Source: SZUA-442 sp963792405
GTDB lineage: Bacteria > Actinomycetota > Acidimicrobiia > Spongiisociales > UBA5794
DNA length: 64,000 bases
NCBI GenBank assembly: GCA_963792405.1
Contig: CAWBVU010000006.1
Coordinates: 1,984,001 to 2,048,000 of the forward strand
Direction: 5' to 3'
Part shown: positions 27,090 through 36,031 of the stretch, piece after piece
Position numbering within the stretch: the stretch's first letter is position 1
Layout of the letters: every line of letters begins with the position of its first letter
The notes under the pieces: generated by a model
What the model saw: the letters and a program-made list of their open reading frames with translations, nothing else
Told to the model about the DNA's origin: nothing
The model's database searches: none
Program-made: the position numbers and the translations under genes

Positions 27090-28372
27090 GGACGACGGTC
27101 CTTTCGGTCGTTGAGTGCAGCTTCGAGTGCGCCGAGATCGGGGTCGACGCGCATGGGTTCCGTTCCGAAGGCCGCGACGGCCCTCATGACCGATGCGACA
27201 TCCTTGAGCCCGCTCCCGGTGGCGAGGACCACGACCTCGTCGTCCGGCCCGACGAATCCGCGGTCGCGGGCCGCGATGAGGCCCGCGTGGGCGGCAGCGC
27301 CCGCAGGTTCGGCGAACACACCCGAACCCCGAGCGAGGAGGGGGATCGCGGCGAGGATCTCGTCGTCGGAGACCCGGAGATAGGCGCCCTCCGTCTCCGT
27401 CACGGCGGCCATCGCCTTGATGCGATCACGGGGAAGGTCAGCGCTGATCGAATCTGCGACGGTGTGGGCGGAGATCGGCGGCTTCGTCAGGACGTCCTCC
27501 CCGGTCTCGAACGCCTGGACGAGGTAGTCGCTGCCCGCCGACTGGACGCCGTAGATGCGTGGCATGCGGTCGATCCATCCGAGGGCGAGCGCATCCTTCA
27601 TGGCCTTGTGGATACCGCCGATGATGGACCCGTCGCCCACGCTCACGAAGATGGCGTCGGGTGGCCGCCAATCGAGATCCTCGAGGATCTCGAGGCCCGC
27701 CGTCTTCTTGCCCTCGGTCATGAACGGGTTGTACCCGGTGTTGCGGTTGTACCAGCCGAACTTCGCTGCCGCCTGCATGCAGAGGTCGAAGGCGTCCCCG
27801 TAGGTGCCGTTCACGAGTGCCACGGTGGACCCGTAGGCGAGCAGCTGGGCCACTTTCGCCTCCGGTGCGGACACGGGGACGAAGATCACGTTGGGCAGGC
27901 CGACGCTCGCGGAGATCCCCGAGAGCGCGGCCGCGGCGTTCCCCGTCGAGGCCGTCGTGATGACGTCGGCACCCCGCTCACGGGCCTTGACCACGGCCAT
28001 GGCCGATGCCCTGTCCTTGAGCGAGGCCGTCGGGTTGCGGCCCTCGTCCTTGACCCAGACCCTCCCGACGCCGAGCACCTCGGCGAGCCGAGCCGCGTCG
28101 TACATCGGAGTGCCGCCGACGGTGAGTGGCGGCACCTCGGCATCCGGGGCGAGGGGCATCAACGGCCGGTACCGCCACATCGTGCGGTCCCGGTCCTCGG
28201 CGAGGGACTCGCGGGTGACGGTCTCCCCGATCGTGTCGTAGTCGTACGTCACGTCGAGGATCCCCTCGTTGCCGTGGAGGGGGCAGACATACCCCCCGTA
28301 GTCGGGCGGGTACACCTCCCCACAGACCACACAGGTGAGGCCGATGACGTTCGTCGGGGGACTACCGGTCAT
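27086..28372 (-). CDS. Threonine-synthase-like fold-type II PLP enzyme
   Basis: A 428-residue protein from the ATG at 28372, which overlaps the carbamate kinase stop. An N-terminal zinc-knuckle-like segment (LTCVVCGEVYPP, then YVCPLHG) precedes the PLP core, with the Schiff-base lysine in NPTASLKDRASAM (K119) and TTASTGNAAAALSG. The phosphate loop is near SVGDGSIIGGIHKAM. This is the threonine synthase/diaminopropionate ammonia-lyase superfamily. It sits between carbamate kinase and a second PLP enzyme rather than with thrB or hom, so threonine synthesis is unlikely. It may fill the ygeX (2,3-diaminopropionate ammonia-lyase) step, but YgeX itself differs in sequence. Confidence 0.82.
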   Translation of the reverse strand: MTGSPPTNVIGLTCVVCGEVYPPDYGGYVCPLHGNEGILDVTYDYDTIGETVTRESLAEDRDRTMWRYRPLMPLAPDAEVPPLTVGGTPMYDAARLAEVLGVGRVWVKDEGRNPTASLKDRASAMAVVKARERGADVITTASTGNAAAALSGISASVGLPNVIFVPVSAPEAKVAQLLAYGSTVALVNGTYGDAFDLCMQAAAKFGWYNRNTGYNPFMTEGKKTAGLEILEDLDWRPPDAIFVSVGDGSIIGGIHKAMKDALALGWIDRMPRIYGVQSAGSDYLVQAFETGEDVLTKPPISAHTVADSISADLPRDRIKAMAAVTETEGAYLRVSDDEILAAIPLLARGSGVFAEPAGAAAHAGLIAARDRGFVGPDDEVVVLATGSGLKDVASVMRAVAAFGTEPMRVDPDLGALEAALNDRKDRRP

Positions 28373-29310
28373 TGGACGATCCACGTTCCCGTCTCGCCCG
28401 CCATGGCGCGCTCGAGGTTCTCCGGATTCGTGATGAGGGCCTCGCCGCCGCCCGCCTCGAGGAACTGGACGACGGCACGCATCTTCGGGGCCATCGAGCC
28501 CTCGGCGAAATGCACACCCTCGGCGAGGTAGCGCTTCACCTCGTCGAGCGTCATGCGGTCGACCCAACGCTGGTCGGGGGTGCCGTAGTTCAGCGCCACC
28601 TGCTCGACGGCCGTGGAGATCAGCAGGAGGTCCGCGCCCACCTCCGTGGCGAGCAGGGCCGACGCGAGATCCTTGTCGATCACCGCGGCGATACCCGAGA
28701 GGTCGCCGTTCTCATCGGCGACCACGGGGATGCCGCCGCCACCGACGGCGATCGTGACCACCCCAGCGTCGAGGAGCTGGCGGATGACATCGATCTCGAC
28801 GATCCGCTTCGGCTTCGGCGACGCGACGACCCTTCGCCACCCTCGGCCGGCATCCTCACGCACGTCCCATCCCTCCACGTCGCGGCGCCGCATCGCCTGC
28901 GCCTCGTCCATGAACGAGCCGATCGGCTTCGACGGGTTCGCGAACGCCGGATCATCCGCATCGACCTCGACCTGGGTGACGATGGTCGCCACGGGCACCT
29001 CGAGGCCCTTCTGACGGAAGTCGTTCACGAGGTTCTGCTGGAGCATGTAGCCGATCGCACCCTGGGTGTCGGCGCCGCAGTAGTCGAGAGGGATCTCGTG
29101 CAGCTCGCTGCTCGCGAGTTCGGAGCGCCGAAGGATGAACCCGACCTGTGGGCCGTTCCCGTGGGAGATGGCCACCTCCCAGCCCTGCTCGACGAGGTTC
29201 GCGATGTGGTCGTCCGTCTCGGCGGCCGCGAGGTACTGGTCCTGGACGGTCATGTGCTGGTCGTCCGGGATCAGGGAGTTGCCGCCGATCGCGATGACGA
29301 GCCTGGGCAC
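28369..29310 (-). CDS. arcC: Carbamate kinase
   Basis: A 313-residue protein from a GTG that overlaps the carbamoyltransferase stop (TAGTG). Amino-acid-kinase fold: IAIGGNSLIP at the N-terminus, SHGNGPQVGF, VASPKPKRIVE, and AVGGGGIPVV. It catalyses carbamoyl phosphate + ADP to ATP + carbamate (ammonia and CO2), the energy-conserving step in arginine, allantoin and uric-acid fermentation. Its place directly after a carbamoyltransferase gene fits catabolic use of carbamoyl phosphate, not pyrimidine synthesis. Confidence 0.95.
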   Translation of the reverse strand: MPRLVIAIGGNSLIPDDQHMTVQDQYLAAAETDDHIANLVEQGWEVAISHGNGPQVGFILRRSELASSELHEIPLDYCGADTQGAIGYMLQQNLVNDFRQKGLEVPVATIVTQVEVDADDPAFANPSKPIGSFMDEAQAMRRRDVEGWDVREDAGRGWRRVVASPKPKRIVEIDVIRQLLDAGVVTIAVGGGGIPVVADENGDLSGIAAVIDKDLASALLATEVGADLLLISTAVEQVALNYGTPDQRWVDRMTLDEVKRYLAEGVHFAEGSMAPKMRAVVQFLEAGGGEALITNPENLERAMAGETGTWIVQ

Positions 29311-30260
29311 TACTCCGTCGCTCCGAGGACGGAGGCCAGGATGGCCATGCGCATCACGACGCCGTAGTAGGCCTCCTGCCAGTAGCGAGCATGCCTCAGG
29401 TCGTCGACCTCAGGGAGGAGCTCGTCCATCCTCGGCAACGAGTGCAGGATGATCGAGTCGCCCTTGGCCCTGGTCATGACCTCCTGGGTGATCTGGTAGT
29501 TCGACGGGGTCCGCCCGTACTCGTCCGGCTTTTCATCGACCGACTTCGTGTAGTCGGGCTGGACGACGGGTTCCATGTAGATGACATCGCCGTCGCCGAT
29601 GACGTCGTCGATGTGATCGGCGATGCGATACCTCGTGCCCTTGTCGTCGAGCTCGGCGAGGAACTCCGGCAGCGGCGCCATGTCCTCGGGCGACAGGATG
29701 ATCATGTCGGCGTCGAACTGGCTCAGGGCGTAGCCGAGCGAATGCATGGTCCGCATGCGATGGTCGCCGATGGCGATGAACGTCAGGCCATCGATCGTGC
29801 CCCGCTCACGGTAGGTGGTGTACAGGTCGGTCAAGACCTGGGTCGGGTGCTCACCCCAGCCGTCTCCCGCGTTGATGACGGGGATCGACGCCCACTTCGC
29901 CGCCTCGGCCGGGGCACCCTGCTGGAAGTGGCGCATCACGATGGCGTCGCCGTAGTACTCGAGCATATGGACGGTGTCCTTGATCGACTCCTGGTAGAAG
30001 TCGCCCGCACGCGTCATCTTGGCGTCCGAGAACCCGGTCACGGCGCCACCGAGGCGATGCATGGCGGCCTCATGGGCGAGTCGGGTCCTCGTCGACGGCT
30101 GATAGAAGGCCGTCACCAGGGTCTTGTGCTTGAGGAGATCGGTGTTGCGACGCTCCCTGGCGATCGGCTCGAGCCGGTCGGCGATCTCGAAGAGGTGCTC
30201 GATCTCCGCCCTCTCGATGTCCTTGAGCGAGAGAATGTCGCGTCCGGCGAAGCTGCGCAT
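29310..30260 (-). CDS. Aspartate/ornithine carbamoyltransferase family protein, probably catabolic
   Basis: A 316-residue protein from the ATG at 30260 (GGAGGAC upstream). Carbamoyl-phosphate binding motifs are present: FYQPSTRTRLAHEAA, MRHFQQGAPAEAAKWA, and GWGEHPTQVLTDLY. The substrate loop HSLPRMDELLPEVDD resembles PyrB (HPLPR) more than OTC. It is a different subfamily from the YgeW-type gene 0.9 kb away. No other pyrimidine gene is near and it is coupled to carbamate kinase, so it likely works in the phosphorolytic direction on a carbamoylated amino acid or amide (ureidopropionate, oxamate or similar). The substrate is unknown. Confidence 0.88.
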   Translation of the reverse strand: MRSFAGRDILSLKDIERAEIEHLFEIADRLEPIARERRNTDLLKHKTLVTAFYQPSTRTRLAHEAAMHRLGGAVTGFSDAKMTRAGDFYQESIKDTVHMLEYYGDAIVMRHFQQGAPAEAAKWASIPVINAGDGWGEHPTQVLTDLYTTYRERGTIDGLTFIAIGDHRMRTMHSLGYALSQFDADMIILSPEDMAPLPEFLAELDDKGTRYRIADHIDDVIGDGDVIYMEPVVQPDYTKSVDEKPDEYGRTPSNYQITQEVMTRAKGDSIILHSLPRMDELLPEVDDLRHARYWQEAYYGVVMRMAILASVLGATE

Positions 30261-30335
30261 GTCGTCCTCCTGATAAGGCACGGCCTGCGGTGGCCGATGC
30301 CGTCGTGCTGAGGCCCGCAGTACCCCGGGGGCCAT

Positions 30336-30364
30336 TGGTCATACTATAATACCACCTGATGACC
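30336..30364. promoter_or_regulatory. AT-rich divergent promoter with inverted repeat (probable GntR operator)
   Basis: Between the divergent carbamoyltransferase and gntR genes lies an AT-rich island in otherwise about 70% GC DNA. It holds a consensus TATAAT at 30345-30350 on the plus strand. GGTCAT (30338-30343) and ATGACC (30359-30364) form an inverted repeat flanking it. The inner GGTCATACTATAATACC is itself an imperfect palindrome with GGT/ACC ends, like HutC-type GntR operators. The neighbouring regulator probably binds here and controls both arms. Confidence 0.6.
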
Positions 30365-30387
30365 CGACGCCAGCTGAGCCGCAGACC

Positions 30388-31113
30388 ATGATCACCCGGA
30401 ACCCCTCCCTCACCGACCAGGTGAAGGCCCACATCAAGCAGCGGATCGCCGACGGCGCATTCGAGGGCGGCCGGATCCCTCCTGAGACGGAGCTGGCCGC
30501 CGAGCTCGGGGTCAGCCGCACGACGGTGCGCGATGCGCTCAGCCGACTCGAGAACGAGGGATCCATCTACCGACGACAGGGAGCAGGGACGTTCGTGAAC
30601 CAGCACGGGCTCCAGATCAAGTCGCGGCTCGAGGAGATCTGGTCGTACGAGCAGGTGCTCGAGGACCACGGCTACGTCCCCTCCGTGAGGGTGCTCTCTG
30701 ACACGATCATGGAGGCGGATCCCGCCACCGTCGAGGCGCTCGGCCTCGACGCGGACGATCGGGTGCTCGTGATCGAGAAGCTCTTCCTCGAGGACGAGGA
30801 CCCCGTGATCCTCACGGTGAACCACATCCCCGTCGGGATCCTCGACGACGGCGACTACACCGAGGATGAGGTCTCACCCCTCTACGAGTTCCTCGAGCAC
30901 CACTGCGACCGGGCCCTCGCCTACTACCTGTCGGAGATCGTCCCGATGGCCCTCGACGCGGACATCGCCTCGCGTCTTGGCGTGGCACCGGGGACGCCCG
31001 CGATCTCGTTCGATGAAGTCGGCTTCGACCAGAACAACGAGCCCATCGTGCGATCGACCTCCTACTTCAGGGACGACCTCCTCCGGTTCAGGCTGATCCG
31101 ACGGAGGGCGTGA
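30388..31113 (+). CDS. GntR-family (HutC-type) transcriptional regulator
   Basis: A 241-residue repressor. The N-terminal winged helix (about 8-75) contains IPPETELAAELGVSRTTVRD and GSIYRRQGAGTFV. The C-terminal UTRA ligand domain (about 90-238) contains VLVIEKLFLEDEDPV and ends EPIVRSTSYFRDDLLRFRL. UTRA regulators sense small metabolites of the pathway they control. It lies between the carbamoyltransferase-carbamate kinase operon (divergent) and ygeW (downstream, 71 nt), so it most likely responds to a purine or ureide intermediate. Confidence 0.92.
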   Translation: MITRNPSLTDQVKAHIKQRIADGAFEGGRIPPETELAAELGVSRTTVRDALSRLENEGSIYRRQGAGTFVNQHGLQIKSRLEEIWSYEQVLEDHGYVPSVRVLSDTIMEADPATVEALGLDADDRVLVIEKLFLEDEDPVILTVNHIPVGILDDGDYTEDEVSPLYEFLEHHCDRALAYYLSEIVPMALDADIASRLGVAPGTPAISFDEVGFDQNNEPIVRSTSYFRDDLLRFRLIRRRA

Positions 31114-31184
31114 CATGACCACCCACCGACCGACACCATCGACAACGACACATCCGCCATCGAGCACCTAGGGAGGACACCGAG

Positions 31185-32159
31185 ATGCAGACCCATCTGC
31201 ACGGCCGCGACATGATCACCACCCAGGAGTGGACCAAGGACGAGCTCGACACCGTGCTCGACGTGGCACTCGATCTCAAGCGCAAGCGGGCGCTGGGCGA
31301 GCCCCACCCGCTGCTGAGGGACAAGGTCCTCGCCATGCTGTTCTTCTTCTCCAGCACGCGGACCAGGGCGAGCTTCGAAGCGGGCATGGCCCAACTGGGC
31401 GGGCATGCGATGTTCCTCGACTCCACGAGCACCCAGATCGGCCACGGCGACACGTGGAAGGAGATCGGGGAGATCCTCGGCAGGTACGACGACGGCATCG
31501 CCATCCGCAATGTCGACTGGGGGATCGGCAACGCCTACATCCGCGCCGTCGCCGAGGCGAGCCGTGTCCCCGTGCTGAACATGCAGTGCGACTGGTACCA
31601 CCCGCATCAGGCACTCGCCGACCTCCTGACGATCATCGAACAGAAGGGCGACCCACGCAAGCTGACGATCAACATGAGCTATGCATACGCGGCCAGCTAC
31701 CAGAAGCCGATCAGCGTGCCCCAGAGCGTCATCCTGCTGATGACCCGTTACGGGGCGAACGTGCGCCTCACCAGGCCACCCGAGTTCGCGTTGATGCCCG
31801 AGATCGTGGCCCAGGCGGAGGAGAACGCCAAGAAGGCGCACGGATCGTTCGAGATCGTCGAGGACTTCGAGGAGGGCATGCGGGGGGCAGACGTCGTCTA
31901 TGCCAAGGCGTGGGGCTCGATGATGACGACCTCCGACCTCGAGGAATCCGCGAGGATCTCCGCCAACTACACGGACTGGATCGTCGACCCCAGGCGCATG
32001 GAGATGGCCGACGAGGACGCCATCTACATGCATCCGCTTCCTGCCGACCGCAACATCGAGGTCGCGGATGCCGTGATCGACGGTCCGTGGAGCAGGGTGT
32101 TCGACCAGGCCGAGAACCGTCTCCATGCCCAGAAGGCCGTGATGGCGCTCACCATGTGA
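31185..32159 (+). CDS. ygeW: YgeW-type knotted carbamoyltransferase
   Basis: A 324-residue protein. The carbamoyl-phosphate motif is FFSSTRTRASFEAGM. DWYHPHQALADLLTI and the C-terminal MHPLPADRNIEV loop replace the OTC substrate motifs, as in the knotted YgeW/AOTCase/SOTCase group. In E. coli and gut anaerobes ygeW belongs to the ygeWXY/ygfK cluster, where it transfers the carbamoyl group of a ureido-amino acid to phosphate. It is probably co-transcribed with gntR. GGGAGGA lies upstream of the ATG. Confidence 0.9.
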   Translation: MQTHLHGRDMITTQEWTKDELDTVLDVALDLKRKRALGEPHPLLRDKVLAMLFFFSSTRTRASFEAGMAQLGGHAMFLDSTSTQIGHGDTWKEIGEILGRYDDGIAIRNVDWGIGNAYIRAVAEASRVPVLNMQCDWYHPHQALADLLTIIEQKGDPRKLTINMSYAYAASYQKPISVPQSVILLMTRYGANVRLTRPPEFALMPEIVAQAEENAKKAHGSFEIVEDFEEGMRGADVVYAKAWGSMMTTSDLEESARISANYTDWIVDPRRMEMADEDAIYMHPLPADRNIEVADAVIDGPWSRVFDQAENRLHAQKAVMALTM

Positions 32160-32198
32160 GCCGCGCCTCGCGGTGGGTGCGCCGTCGGCACGATGCCG

Positions 32199-33164
32199 TC
32201 ACACGGTGATGATCACCTTGCCACGAGCCTCGCCCCGCTCCACGATCCCCACCGCGGTGGCGGTGTCCTCGAGGCGATGGACACTGTCGATGATCGGTGT
32301 CACGGTCCCGGCGTCGATGAGGGCATTCAGGTGGTCGAGGTCGTCGGGATTCGGCCGATGCACGAGGACCACGGTCCGTTTCCCCCCGCGACGCGACCCG
32401 AGTGGCGTGGCGGCGGCCGTCTGGAGCAGGGACGGAAGGGACCCGCCGACGAGCACGCACACGCCATCGGGGGTGAGTGCGCGTCGGTACGCGGGCACGG
32501 ACCGCCGTGCCGTCACGTCGATGATGAGGTCGTACCGCTCGCCCGTGCGGGTGAAGTCGACGGCGCGATAGTCGATGACGTGATCTGCGCCCGCCATGCG
32601 CATGGTGTCGGCCTTGTCCGCGGCGTCGACGCCCGTCACCTCCACCCCCAGGGACGTCAGGATCTGCATGCCGAGGGTGCCGACACCGCCACCCGCACCG
32701 TTGACCAGGACCTTGTGCCCGTGCCCGAGCCCCTCCTTCCTGCGCAACGCCTGGAGGGCGAGCACGCCCGAGTGGGGGATGGCCGCAGCCTGGGGGAACG
32801 ACAGGTTCGGGGACTTGCGTGCCGGGAGCGACTCTGGCACGGCGACGTACTCGGCGAAGGCGCCGAAGCCCGCAGGCGAGGCGTCGGCGACCACCGCATC
32901 GCCAGGGGCGAACCTCGTGACCGATGGACCCACGGCCTCGACGACTCCCGCGACGTCGATGCCGAGGATGCGCCGTCTGGGCCTGCGCACGCCGCCCTCG
33001 AGGCGGGTGATGGGTGCGCCCCTCACGAGGTCGCAGTCCCACGAGTTCACCGACGTGGCGCGCACGTGCACGAGCACGTCGGTGTCGCCGAGGCTGGGGA
33101 CCTCGACGTCGGCGAGCCTCAGCACGTCCGGGCTTCCGTAGCGGTCGTAGACGATCGCCCTCAC
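32199..33164 (-). CDS. Zinc-independent medium-chain alcohol dehydrogenase / quinone reductase-like protein
   Basis: A 321-residue protein from a GTG overlapping the mocA stop (GTGA). MDR fold: N-terminal GroES-like domain (VRATSVNSWDCDLVRG, GIDVAGVVEAVG), then NAD(P)-binding VNGAGGGVGTLGMQI. The zinc-binding cysteine set is missing, as in quinone oxidoreductase-type members. It is the last gene of the xdhBCA-mocA operon. A redox role accompanying xanthine dehydrogenase is possible, but the substrate is not indicated. Confidence 0.82.
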   Translation of the reverse strand: MRAIVYDRYGSPDVLRLADVEVPSLGDTDVLVHVRATSVNSWDCDLVRGAPITRLEGGVRRPRRRILGIDVAGVVEAVGPSVTRFAPGDAVVADASPAGFGAFAEYVAVPESLPARKSPNLSFPQAAAIPHSGVLALQALRRKEGLGHGHKVLVNGAGGGVGTLGMQILTSLGVEVTGVDAADKADTMRMAGADHVIDYRAVDFTRTGERYDLIIDVTARRSVPAYRRALTPDGVCVLVGGSLPSLLQTAAATPLGSRRGGKRTVVLVHRPNPDDLDHLNALIDAGTVTPIIDSVHRLEDTATAVGIVERGEARGKVIITV

Positions 33165-33808
33165 CCTGCGCCATCCTCGAACCGCGAGGCCTCCGGCCGG
33201 GAGGACTCCGGCCAGGAGGCGACGACCGCGGCGTACTCGGCCGGGGTGTTGACGTCGATCGGCGCCGGTCCGTCCACGGCAACCCGCACGACCCTCGGAT
33301 CCCCCGGCTCCACGAGCGCTCGCCACAGCACCTTGGTGCCCTCCACTGATCGCACCTCCGACATCGCGTCACGCGAGAGCAGGAAGGGATGGGCGATGCG
33401 GTCGTGATAGTCGGTGACCGCCGCCCACGGGCCATCCGCATCCCACAGGTCGACCATGGCGTCGATCGTCTCGGTGGCGATGGTGGGGAGATCACCCGGC
33501 ACGAGGACGAAGGCGTTCGCATCGGCATCGGCGTCGGCCCCCGTGCGCAGCGAGGACATGTTGCCCCGACGGGGATCGGGGTTCTCCACGCACACGATCG
33601 GCGGGACGCCACCTGCCGAGGACCCGCCGGTCACCGGTGGCGGGGAGGCAGGCGAGGTGACGACGATGATGCGATCGACACGACTCGCTTCGACCGCCCG
33701 CACGGTGGCGTCGAGGACGGTGGCGGCCCCGAGCGGCATCGAGAGCTTCTGCGTTCCCATCCGCTCGGATGACCCCGCCGCGAGCACGATGGCGGTGACG
33801 GACCCCAT
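33161..33808 (-). CDS. mocA: MocA-like molybdenum cofactor nucleotidyltransferase
   Basis: A 215-residue protein with the NTP-transferase signature LAAGSSERMGTQKLSMPLG, LVPGDLPTIA and DVNTPAEYA. MocA adds CMP to molybdopterin to make the cytosine dinucleotide cofactor of the xanthine dehydrogenase family. It sits 3 nt after xdhA, consistent with dedicated maturation. The middle (about 50-75) is Pro/Gly/Ser-rich (SPASPPPVTGGSS) and looks like a loop insertion. Confidence 0.88.
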   Translation of the reverse strand: MGSVTAIVLAAGSSERMGTQKLSMPLGAATVLDATVRAVEASRVDRIIVVTSPASPPPVTGGSSAGGVPPIVCVENPDPRRGNMSSLRTGADADADANAFVLVPGDLPTIATETIDAMVDLWDADGPWAAVTDYHDRIAHPFLLSRDAMSEVRSVEGTKVLWRALVEPGDPRVVRVAVDGPAPIDVNTPAEYAAVVASWPESSRPEASRFEDGAG

Positions 33809-33811
33809 GTG

Positions 33812-36031
33812 TCAGACCCCGACGATGTCCTGCGGCAGGACCGGGACCCTGTGCAGGTCCTTCCCGGTCGCGGCCCTGATGGCCGCCACGATGGCGGGGG
33901 TGGAGCTGATGGTGGGCGACTCCCCGATGCCCTTGGCACCGAACGGGCCCCAATGGCCGCCCTCCTCGATGATCCGGGTCTCGACGGCCGGTGCGTCCAT
34001 GAAGGTCGGGATGAGGTAATCGGTGAAGTTCGCGTTCTCGATGACGCCGCCGTCGATGACGAGCTGCTCCATCACCGCCAGCCCGGTCCCCTGCATGATG
34101 CCCCCCTCGAGCTGGCCGACGATGGCCTGCGGGTTGAGTGCCCGTCCGACGTCCTGCGCCGTGTCGACGCGAACCACCCGGACGAGGCCGAGCTCGGGGT
34201 CGACGTCGACGACGGCGCGGTGGGCCGCGACGACGAACCCTGCATGGACGTCGCCTTGCCCGTTCTCGTCCGGGCGCGAGGTCTCGGGATGCCGGAACGT
34301 GACGTGCTCCTCGACAGGGCCGGCCGCGCAGATCTCCTCCATCGTTGCGACGAGCCTGCCTTCGCGGCGGACACCGTCGGCGCCGAGCTCGTCGCCTCCA
34401 TGGTCGGCGAGGATCCGGTCACGCAGCGCGACGGCTGCGGCATGGACTGCGCCGCCGGTCATCTGGGTCTGCCGGGAGGCGGAGGTCGACCCTGCGGACC
34501 CGATCCTCGAGGTGTCGGCCCAGACCACCGCGACCTGCTCGATCCCGAGGACCGTACGGGCGATCTGCTGGCACACCGTGATGAGGCCCTGGCCGACTTC
34601 GATCGCCGCCGTGTGGACCTCGACCCCCGCTGGGGTCAGCACCACCCTCGCCTCGGCGAAGTCATCGAAGGCCTCGGAGAAGGCGATGTTCTTGAGTCCG
34701 AGTGCGTACCCGACGCCGCGCACCACGGAGGAGGCAGGCGTCGTCAGGCCAGTGCCGCCAGGGAGGACGAGGGGGTCGCCGTCGTCGCGCGGACCAGGGA
34801 GCGGAATCGCCTCGATCGCGTCGAGCACCTCATCGGTGGGCAGCGATCCCTCGATGATCTGGCCCGACGTCGACATGGGGTCGCCGGACCGGAGGGCGTT
34901 GCGTCGCCTGATTTCGAGGGGATGGACCCCGAGCGCCTCGGCGAGGCGATCCATCTGCATCTCGTATCCGAAGCACACCTGGACGGCGCCGAAGCCACGC
35001 ATCGCACCCGCTGGCGGGTTGTTGGTCCTCGTGACCACGCCGTCGACGACCACGTGGTCGCATCGGTACGGGCCGACGGCGAAGAACGCGGCGTTCGCCA
35101 GCACCGCCCTGCTGGTGTGGGCATAGGCCCCGCCGTCGAGGATGAGCCGTGCCGTGACCTTCACCAGCGTGCCGTGCTCATCCGCTTCGTGGCGGTACCA
35201 CATCTTCGAGGGATGTCGCTTGACGTGGCCGACGAACGATTCCGATCGGTCGTAGACCATCTTCACCGGTCGACCGGTGGCGAGGGCGAGCATCGCCACG
35301 TGGATGTGGAGCGAGATGTCCTCCCTGGCCCCGAATGCACCTCCGATGCCGACCGGATGGCACCGCAGGGCGTCGGGCGCCATGTCGAGGCAGTCGACGA
35401 TCTGGCGATGGTCGACGTGGATCCACTGGCTCACGGCGTACAGGTCGAGGCCGCCGTCGCCGTCGGGGATCGCAAGCCCCGCCTCGGGGCCGAGCGGGGC
35501 CTGGTCCTGCGTCGCGGTCTCGTAGACGCCTTCCACGACGATCGTGCCCTCGACCGACTCGTCTCCGCGTCGAATCCGCATCTCGCGGTAGGTCGATCCC
35601 CGCTCGACGGCCACCTCGGCATCGACGAGCGGATCGAGGCGCTCCCACTCCACGATGATCGCCGCGACCGCTCTTCGCGCCGTCTCGTCGTCGTCGGCGG
35701 CGACGACCGCGACCGGCTCCCCCCAGTAGCGGGCGATCCCATCGCAGAGCACCGGCTGGTCCTGATCCTCCTGCCCGAACAGCCGCTTCCCCGGCACGTC
35801 GTCCTGGGTGATCACCGCGTGCACGCCATCCATCGCCACTGCGGGGGTGATGTCCAGGCGCACGAGACGGGCGTGGGCGTGGGGGCTGCGCAGGGTCGCG
35901 CCCCACAGCATGCCCTCCGCCTCGAGGTCGGAGGCATAGGCGAAGTTGCCCGTCACCTTCGGCTCACCGTCGGGGCGCCTCACGCTCGTGCCGATACCTC
36001 CCCTGACGCCGGTCGTGGTGTCGACACCCAT
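33812..36031 (-). CDS. xdhA: Xanthine dehydrogenase family, molybdopterin-binding subunit
   Basis: A 739-residue protein from the ATG at 36031, overlapping the 2Fe-2S gene stop. The aldehyde oxidase/xanthine dehydrogenase a/b hammerhead domain (about 15-125) is followed by the two molybdopterin domains. Visible motifs are GAFGAREDIS (near 225), GAMRGFGAVQV (substrate-channel region), VVRGVGYALGLKN, and C-terminal GAKGIGESP, whose glutamate (about 704) is the catalytic base. The subunit hydroxylates a purine or another N-heterocycle. With the separate 2Fe-2S and FAD subunits it forms a three-subunit XdhABC enzyme. Confidence 0.93.
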   Translation of the reverse strand: MGVDTTTGVRGGIGTSVRRPDGEPKVTGNFAYASDLEAEGMLWGATLRSPHAHARLVRLDITPAVAMDGVHAVITQDDVPGKRLFGQEDQDQPVLCDGIARYWGEPVAVVAADDDETARRAVAAIIVEWERLDPLVDAEVAVERGSTYREMRIRRGDESVEGTIVVEGVYETATQDQAPLGPEAGLAIPDGDGGLDLYAVSQWIHVDHRQIVDCLDMAPDALRCHPVGIGGAFGAREDISLHIHVAMLALATGRPVKMVYDRSESFVGHVKRHPSKMWYRHEADEHGTLVKVTARLILDGGAYAHTSRAVLANAAFFAVGPYRCDHVVVDGVVTRTNNPPAGAMRGFGAVQVCFGYEMQMDRLAEALGVHPLEIRRRNALRSGDPMSTSGQIIEGSLPTDEVLDAIEAIPLPGPRDDGDPLVLPGGTGLTTPASSVVRGVGYALGLKNIAFSEAFDDFAEARVVLTPAGVEVHTAAIEVGQGLITVCQQIARTVLGIEQVAVVWADTSRIGSAGSTSASRQTQMTGGAVHAAAVALRDRILADHGGDELGADGVRREGRLVATMEEICAAGPVEEHVTFRHPETSRPDENGQGDVHAGFVVAAHRAVVDVDPELGLVRVVRVDTAQDVGRALNPQAIVGQLEGGIMQGTGLAVMEQLVIDGGVIENANFTDYLIPTFMDAPAVETRIIEEGGHWGPFGAKGIGESPTISSTPAIVAAIRAATGKDLHRVPVLPQDIVGV

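Noticed and set aside
27086..28372. Biosynthetic threonine synthase (thrC)
   Set aside because: Core motifs fit the superfamily, but the gene is locked in an operon with carbamate kinase and carbamoyltransferase and no thr genes are near.
29310..30260. Biosynthetic aspartate carbamoyltransferase (pyrB)
   Set aside because: No pyrR, pyrC, carAB or other pyrimidine genes nearby, and it is coupled to carbamate kinase, which points to catabolism; not fully excluded.
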